A stretch of 64,000 bases of DNA, taken from contig OX393551.1 of assembly GCA_947650365.1 (NCBI GenBank), positions 8,407,041 to 8,471,040 on the forward strand, written 5' to 3'. This DNA comes from Chamaelirium japonicum. Taxonomy: Eukaryota; Streptophyta; Magnoliopsida; Liliales; Melanthiaceae. The translations under genes were made by a program, and so were the position numbers. This document shows positions 58,304 through 64,000 of the stretch, in pieces. Below the pieces are notes generated by a model. That model did no database searches. It had not been told where the DNA came from and saw only the letters and a list, made by a program, of their open reading frames with translations. How positions within the stretch are numbered: the first letter of the stretch is position 1; every line of letters begins with the position of its first letter.

Positions 58304-58458
58304 TGTTGTCACAGAAAGTGTCAAGTTCACTTGAGGGGCAATACCATGTCTCAGTTTAACAGTTTTTTAAGGCTCGGTTCTAGAAAGGTTTCCCACAAGT
58401 TCATCCGATGGTCAAAGCCAGGCCTCTCTTCCAGCTCCTTTCAGGGGCAAAGTCATAC

Positions 58459-58926
58459 CTAGGGGTGGCAATGGGTCGTGTCGGGTTGGGTTCGTGTCAT
58501 GTCTAGTTTTGGATCGTGTCCAAAACCTCTAGACCTGGACCGATCCGTTTAACTAATCGTGTCTAGATCCTAAACCCGTACCCGATCCGTTTATAAACAT
58601 GTAGACCCGAAAAGACCCGTTAGACCTGTTTGCTACACTGGTTTATTCAGTTGACACGATCCGACCCAATCCAACTCGACCAGACCTAACCCGATAGACC
58701 CGCGGATACTATATATTACAGTATCGGATTGTGGGTAGACCCGACCCGACACGACCCGTTGAATATTAAACGGGTCTTTCCAGGTCTACCGTGTCCAGAC
58801 CCTAAACCCGGACCCGATCCGTTTATTAAACGGGTCTATCGTGACGACCCGAACCCGTTTAGCCCTAATCCAGACCCGCTAACTTCGTGTCGGGTCTGCC
58901 GTGTCGGGTCCGAAATTGCCAGCCTT
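58459..58926. mobile_element. Non-autonomous hAT element (MITE), copy 2
   Basis: It starts CTAGGGGTGGCAATGGGTC and ends GACCCG-type words then TTGCCAGCCTT. It is flanked by AGTCATAC (58451-58458 and 58927-58934), with two further matching bases. It is the inverted counterpart of 1141-1620, sharing the GGACCCGATCCGTTTA-type internal words. Confidence 0.85.
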
Positions 58927-58936
58927 AGTCATACCT

Positions 58937-59487
58937 CAGTTTAATAATTTACTTAAGTTACTAATTGCCAGTTTAAAACTATAGATTTTAATCTTGTTTT
59001 ATATGCATAGATATGATAGAGTGAGTGAAGAGTTTGAGAAATTTTGGTGCCTACTGAACAATTTGTCACTGACACTTCATCTCCCTTGCCACAGCACAAA
59101 AATGCATGCACACATACCATGCACCTATCCGTATCCACATACATACACATACATGCATACACGTATAAGCCTACACTTGCACTCACACCCCTTGTCATTT
59201 TCATCACGCACCATCACCTCATGACCATCCCAGCATCACCATCATTGACACTATATTGTTGGGATCCGAGGATTAGAACCCTGAATATCCCACTAGTCGC
59301 GCACAAACCATAGAGCAAACTATTCCTCATGGGCGATGTTGCCTTGTTTAGACGTGGGAATCCTCATTGTTGATGATGTTCATGGGATTATGAAATTGAA
59401 TAAAATAGCAGTTATGTTGTCTTCCCTCGTTTTGATTTCCGAACCTCTTTGATATAGTGTCTTGTTCTCTTAGTACGTGATAGGTCA
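58937..59487. other. Non-coding, nothing recognised
   Basis: It includes CA/AT-rich low-complexity sequence near 59,090-59,170. No gene was found. Confidence 0.5.
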
Positions 59488-60484
59488 ATTTTTTTTTTTT
59501 TTGCATATACCTCTAAAAATATTTATATTACATAATACACCCTCAAATTTTAGATTTTATGAATAACCGTAGCATATTATTCCCCACATGGCTACATTAT
59601 GAAATTACATAAAAACACTTATGGATTTTTTTATAGAAAAGGTCAGAATATGTTATAGGGAGTTGGTTATTATACTTATTCATAAAACTAGGGATTTTTT
59701 TTCATAATAACATTTTAAATTTATAAAATTATTATAATATCATTACAATTTATGTAATTTCAAAAGTGGCTCTCTGACTGCCACGTGGCTAGTCAGCGCC
59801 GAAAAGCTTCGTCGCTACATCGGTTGTATTTTTTTTCTTCTGAATCCTCAAGGAACACTGCATCCCAGTTGCAGGGCTATTAACAAAACCAATCGGTTTT
59901 AATCCAACCAACAAAGCGGTCAAAACAAAACACTGTAACCAACATACATAGTTCAGTTAACACTAAACCCTATAACCAGAATACATGGTTCATTTGATAC
60001 TGAATGCAAGGGTATCAGTGTTAAATAAACCCTGTATTTCGGTAATAGGGTTTCATTGTCAAATAAACCATGTAATCAGGTTATAGGGTTTCATTCTCAA
60101 ATAAACACTGTATTCGGGTTATAGGATTTCAGGATGATACAAGAGAGAGAAAAGAGAGCTACATCTAACATAGGAAAATAACGTTCTTGTTTTGTTTTGA
60201 CTGCTTGATTAGCGCGTTAATGAACCCCTCATCCAGGATACATCGTTCATCTAGAATTCAAGAAAAAAAAAAATTGATATGGCGATACGCATTTCGTCGC
60301 TAACTAGCAACGTGGCAGCCATAATGTCAATTTTGAAATTACAAAAGTTATAGTGATATTTTAATAATTTTATATATTTAAAATGTTATTATGAAAAGAA
60401 TCCCTAAAACTTAAAAATTGGAAAAGTTTTCTGTAATATCAATGCTTGTTAAGGAGGTGTATGCAAAAATCCCCTTAAAAAAAA
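59488..60484. mobile_element. About 1-kb element with long terminal inverted repeats (possible MULE)
   Basis: TTCATAATAACATTTTAAAT and GACTGCCACGTGGCTAGT in the left arm (59,490-59,815) are matched in reverse complement by the right arm (about 60,280-60,484), over roughly 200-300 bp with divergence. The centre has about four 33-38-bp units containing GGTTATAGGGTTTCATTCTC (60,010-60,135) and opposing TTCAGTTAACACTAAACCC units. It codes for nothing. Long TIRs point to a Mutator-like or foldback element. Confidence 0.7.
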
Positions 60485-60960
60485 GGGGGACTTAGTGAAC
60501 CATCCCTAACAAAAGATCGGTTTAGCCTAAAGTGCAGACAATCCCGTGGACATAACTATCCCTAACCGCACTTCAAATTTTCATTTCATGTCACTCCTTC
60601 ATGAATTACCCTAAATCTCTAGACCTAAACCCTAACCCTAAAACCTAAGATCTACAGCCATGGGATAAACCCTAGACTTAGAAATCTTAAACCTAACCAA
60701 AAAACCTAAGATCTATTTGCCCATGGGATGAACCCTAGACCTAGGAAATCTAAACCAAGCCCTAACCCTCGTCTCCGCTAGTTACTCGTCGTCGTTAGGC
60801 TAGCGGCGCCGAGTGTCTGCGACTCTAGGTGTGGCTCGTGCCCGCCTCTGTCTCTTCACGCTCGCCCGTTCTCAAGAGAAACACAGAAGGGGGTAAGCTT
60901 GGGCAATTTCGGATTTAGTGAGGGTATTATCGGGTTTCGACAGTCATGTTCACCTATCTG
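60485..60960. repeat. Dispersed repeat family member, copy 2
   Basis: Same block order as 25,211-25,720: GGACTTAGTGAACCATCC, CACTTCAAATTTTCATTT, AACCTAAGATCTA, CCATGGGATGAACCCTAGAC, then a GC-rich zone. It lies about 220 bp upstream of the RGG gene's TATA box. Confidence 0.65.
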
Positions 60961-61178
60961 ATCTGCTGTCGAGGACCTTAGGGGAAAAACAAATGTTGTC
61001 TGTCCTTCTAAGCTCTCAGGTATTTTGTTAGGGACCTTAGAGACATAGCTACCCAAAAATAGAAACCAATCACAATACAACCCGAGTATCCTGCGTTACT
61101 CCCCGAAAAAGAAGCAATCAGTAACAACACGAGAGCGCATGGAAGTCGGGGAAAAAACACGAGCCCCCTCCTTCCTAC

Positions 61179-61186
61179 TATAAATA
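61179..61186 (+). promoter_or_regulatory. TATA box of the RGG-protein gene
   Basis: TATAAATA in CTACTATAAATATACC lies 143 bp upstream of the ATG. A telo box AGGGTTAGGGTTT (61255-61267) lies in the presumed 5' UTR, as in many plant translation-related genes. Confidence 0.7.
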
Positions 61187-61328
61187 TACCAGCCGATGCG
61201 GCGGCGGAAACGGAGAGAGAAGCAGCGGCCGAACACCAAGGGATCGGATCTCCTAGGGTTAGGGTTTGATCGAAGGCAGTGCGGGAGGACCGATCGATGT
61301 TGTTGTGAGGAAAGAGCTGCAGTCTTCG

Positions 61329-64000
61329 ATGGGGAGGCCAGGCAACCTGTTCGCTGTTCTGGACGACGACGACGACGGCAGCGGCGACGTCGCCGCCCTC
61401 CTCGCCCGGGTCGAGGTGAAGACGCCTCCGCTCCCGGAGAAGAAGCCAAAGAAGGGCAACGACGGTGGCGTCCCTTCGAAGCCTCTTCCTCCCGCAGAGC
61501 ATGGTGATCGAGGCTTCCCTTATCTTTTCCTTTTCTTGTTTCTCAAGAACCCTTTATCCTTTCTTGGGCTTCTTTAATGATTTCCTTTTGATCGCAGAGA
61601 GTGGGGAGAGTGGTAGGGGAGGTGGCGGACGGGGACACGCTCAAGGCAGTGACGGATTCGGACGGGGCGGCGGCGATGAGGCCGGGGCGCAGTATGTGAT
61701 CGGCTACTCGAGGGGCTTCAGGGGTGAATCCAACGGGCGCGGCCGTGGTTTTGGCGGCCGGGGTGGAGGGAGGGGCAACGAGAACCAGCTCTATAGCGGG
61801 AAAGAGACCCAGAGACATGCCGGAGAGGCTTCGGACGAGGGGACCAAGCACGCGAACGGGAGGTCCGGCGAGCAGAATCAGGAGGAGAAGAGCTACGGCG
61901 GTGAGAGCCGTGGAAGAGGCTATGGTGTCGAGAACCGTGGGAGAGGCTATGGTGTCGAGAATCGTGGGAGAGGGTATGTTGTCGAGAACCGTGGGAGAGG
62001 CTATGGTGTCGAGAACCGTGGGAGAGGCTATGTTGGCGAGAACCGTGGACGAGGCTATGGTGTCAAGAACCGTGGAGGAGGGTATGGTGGCGAGAATCGT
62101 GGAGAAGGCTATGGTGTCGAGAACCGTGGAGAAGGCTATGGTGTCGAGTACCGTGGACGAAGGTATGATGGCGAGAACCGTGGAGAAGGCTATGGTGGCG
62201 ACAACAATGGAGTAGGGTATGGTGGTGAGAACCGTGGAAGAGGGTTTAGAAGTGGCGGAGGCAGAGCATTCGGTGGAGAGAATCGGGGATTCAGAGGTGG
62301 AGAGAGGCGGATGCACCGAGCTCCGAACGTGAGTAGTGAAAGAGGGAATGAGTCTGAAAGTAAAGATGATACTGCTGGAGTGAAAGAGCAAGCTGTAAAC
62401 AATGGCAATAACCTCGACAACGGGCCTGAGAGGTAATTAAGCTTTCTTTTACATATACATAATCTGTTATTATCACATATCTAAGATTCCAAATTTATTT
62501 GGGTCCTTAATTGCTTTGGATTTGTTCTTCGAGTGTTCCTTTCGATTTTGCGCCTAACATTATCTAGGTTAAGGACGAGGGATGCGATTTAGCTATCTTA
62601 ATATATCATTATCAAACATTTAAGGAAACACCATGTCTTGGAAATGTGTTATTTTGATGTTCAATTCAACATTCTATATATAAGTTATATATGAAGATCT
62701 CTCGCCATCTTTCTCTATACATACCGGTATCATTTTTTGTTGGCCGGTCACACATTCATGTGTGGATATGAAATCTAGGATCACACCATCAAATTGGACA
62801 AGGTTCAAATCGAGGATTATATTGAGAGGAATAGTGAAGAAAAAAAAAATAGAAATCAGTGAAGAGACCGATCGAAGGAGGTTGATGAGTTTGAGAAGGC
62901 CGAATACTAAAATCCAAAACAAAGAAAGGATTATATTGAGATTTGAGAAGAATCATGAAGAAAGAAAAAGAAGGAAATAGAAATAAGTGGAGGAGACAAC
63001 GAAGGTGGATAGGTTTGAGAGGGAGGGAGGGAGGGAGGGAGAGAGAGAGAGAACAGAATATCATCAAATATATAACTTAATCAATATTGCTTTTTATTTT
63101 CGCCTCAGCATGAAAAATGTCCATGGCTATTGAAAATTCCTAAATTACTCTTAGGATCTTTTTGGCTGCTTGGGAAGTGAGGGAAAGGAAAGGGGACGTT
63201 CGAGGCAGACTGGCGAAATCGATGGGTAGAATTGGAAATGGATGATGGTGAATCTCTTGTTCTTTGCAAACCTTACCTATAGTGTTCCAGAAGAAGATTA
63301 ACTGATTAAGAGAAAATTTATATATTGACGTCACATTTGGCGATTTTTTTTTATAATGATTGATGCGGATGGTTCAGAAAGTACATATAATCAAATGAAA
63401 TCATCAAAAACCTGAACTTGAAGATGGAGCATAAGCAAAATTAGTGCAAGATTGCTTCTAACAACTTACATAACTGGTCTAAATTTATAGGTAGAGATTT
63501 CTCTGTGTAGCACTCCAACTAGTGACAATTGGCATTGTTTGGCTATTTTTAGTACTAAATTCCGTGATTCTTTTCTTATTTATTGGCTTAGAATTCAAGT
63601 TTACGTCTTGGCATGGTTACTGATTCCTCTGTTTTCTTATTTTCTTACGATTTGAGAAATCTGAAAATGCATCGCCCAGATACCCTCACCCGTCTAGCTG
63701 AATCGTTTAGTGGGCCGATAGAATTGGCAACATCAGGGGTTCGAAGTAGGTATATGTTGCGCCACAAAAACCTCCAAATCCTCGAACCTTGAGCACCATC
63801 CTGAGGGCTTGAAGGCTTCCGTGGTGCAACAGTATGTGTGGAGGCCTGCATAGTATTGTTCATTCCTTTTTATGTTTATTATGGTACTAGCCTTTTCTTA
63901 CTATGGGCATACATGTTCCTATATATTGATTGCCTGAAACTTGGAGCAGGGTCACTGCACCTGAGGCTACTGAAGTGCCAAAGGATGCAGAGCCTGGGAA
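61329..64000 (+). CDS. RGG-repeat RNA-binding protein (Stm1/SERBP1-HABP4 type), 5' part
   Basis: This family binds RNA and ribosomes and is linked to mRNA stability and stress. Exon 1 is 61329-61503: MGRPGNLFAVLDDDDD matches the family's N-terminal NxFxLLDDD motif. Exon 2 is 61598-62432, and exon 3 begins at 63950 and leaves the window. Junctions are GT-AG and the frame holds (AEH/ES and ER/VT joins). Exon 2 has an RGG-rich start (GRGGGGRG, GRGRGFGGRGGGRG) and then twelve units of a 9-residue repeat based on RGRGYGVEN. The Lys/Glu-rich HABP4 core (EEK-type) expected downstream is not reached. ATG 61329 is preferred over an in-frame ATG at 61266 because it follows the TATA box and leader at a normal distance and starts the conserved motif. 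The protein is incomplete only because the window ends. Confidence 0.85.
61909..62232 (+). repeat. Twelve in-frame 27-bp repeats in the RGG gene
   Basis: Units such as CGTGGGAGAGGCTATGGTGT-CGAGAAC encode RGRGYGVEN. Later units drift to RGEGYG and RGRRYD. All length changes are multiples of three, so the frame is kept. Confidence 0.92.
62433..63949 (+). other. Intron 2 of the RGG gene
   Basis: The 1.5-kb intron contains a diverged tandem duplication of about 115 bp (62,814-62,910 and 62,930-63,020, both starting AGGATTATATTGAGA) and a GGGA/GA tract near 63,020-63,050. No other gene was found. The acceptor is GGAGCAG before 63950. Confidence 0.75.

Noticed and set aside
61543-62391. 282-residue Ser/Thr/Val-rich frame antisense to the RGG exon
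   Set aside because: It mirrors the 27-bp repeat on the opposite strand; the sense frame has the family's N-terminal motif and proper splice sites.

Overview
This is nuclear DNA of a flowering plant. The evidence is spliced genes with GT-AG introns, a cellulose synthase-like C gene, a phytocystatin, a Cassandra TRIM element carrying 5S rRNA-like sequence, and plant-type Ty1/copia, Ty3/gypsy, hAT, Helitron and foldback elements. The GC-rich single-exon cystatin hints at a monocot, but I would not name a taxon. There are no bacterial operons, CRISPR arrays or replication origins.

Four host genes can be supported. (1) Exons of a CSLC glucan synthase (xyloglucan backbone) at 10449-13327 on the + strand; the first exon is not in the window. 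(2) A single-exon phytocystatin at 27459-27845 on the + strand. (3) A ribosomal protein eS8 gene (RPS8) on the - strand: its first three exons lie at 52762-53400 and its last two at 30834-31180, with reading phases that fit exactly. Its third intron is therefore about 21.6 kb. (4) The 5' part of an RGG/Stm1-type RNA-binding protein gene from 61329, running off the right edge.

Layout: 1-10448 is repeat-rich sequence (tandem repeats, a hAT MITE, microsatellites, a complete Cassandra TRIM) that may be intron 1 or the 5' flank of CSLC. 13328-27250 is intergenic, with MITEs, foldbacks, direct repeats and LTR remnants. After the cystatin comes a decayed copia element (28012-29620). The RPS8 locus spans 30834-53400. 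Inside its intron 3 sits a 17.1-kb rearranged Ty3/gypsy complex of Tat type (34306-51419), bounded by the 5-bp duplication ATAGG, with five LTRs (one truncated), a gag-protease region, no reverse transcriptase or integrase, satellite-like arrays, and three copies of an antisense extra ORF. 53600-61170 holds a LINE RNase H remnant, LTR remnants, a solo LTR, a Helitron, another hAT MITE and a large TIR element.

The most striking point is the combination: a housekeeping ribosomal protein gene keeps an apparently intact 219-codon frame although one intron has been inflated about 21 kb by nested, partly palindromic retrotransposon DNA. The inverted arms (about 2.9 kb each) would be transcribed as a hairpin in every RPS8 pre-mRNA. 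The retroelement is also unusual: its pol region appears replaced by a 145-bp tandem array, and its antisense gene has its own TATA box, leader repeats, intron and poly(A) signal.
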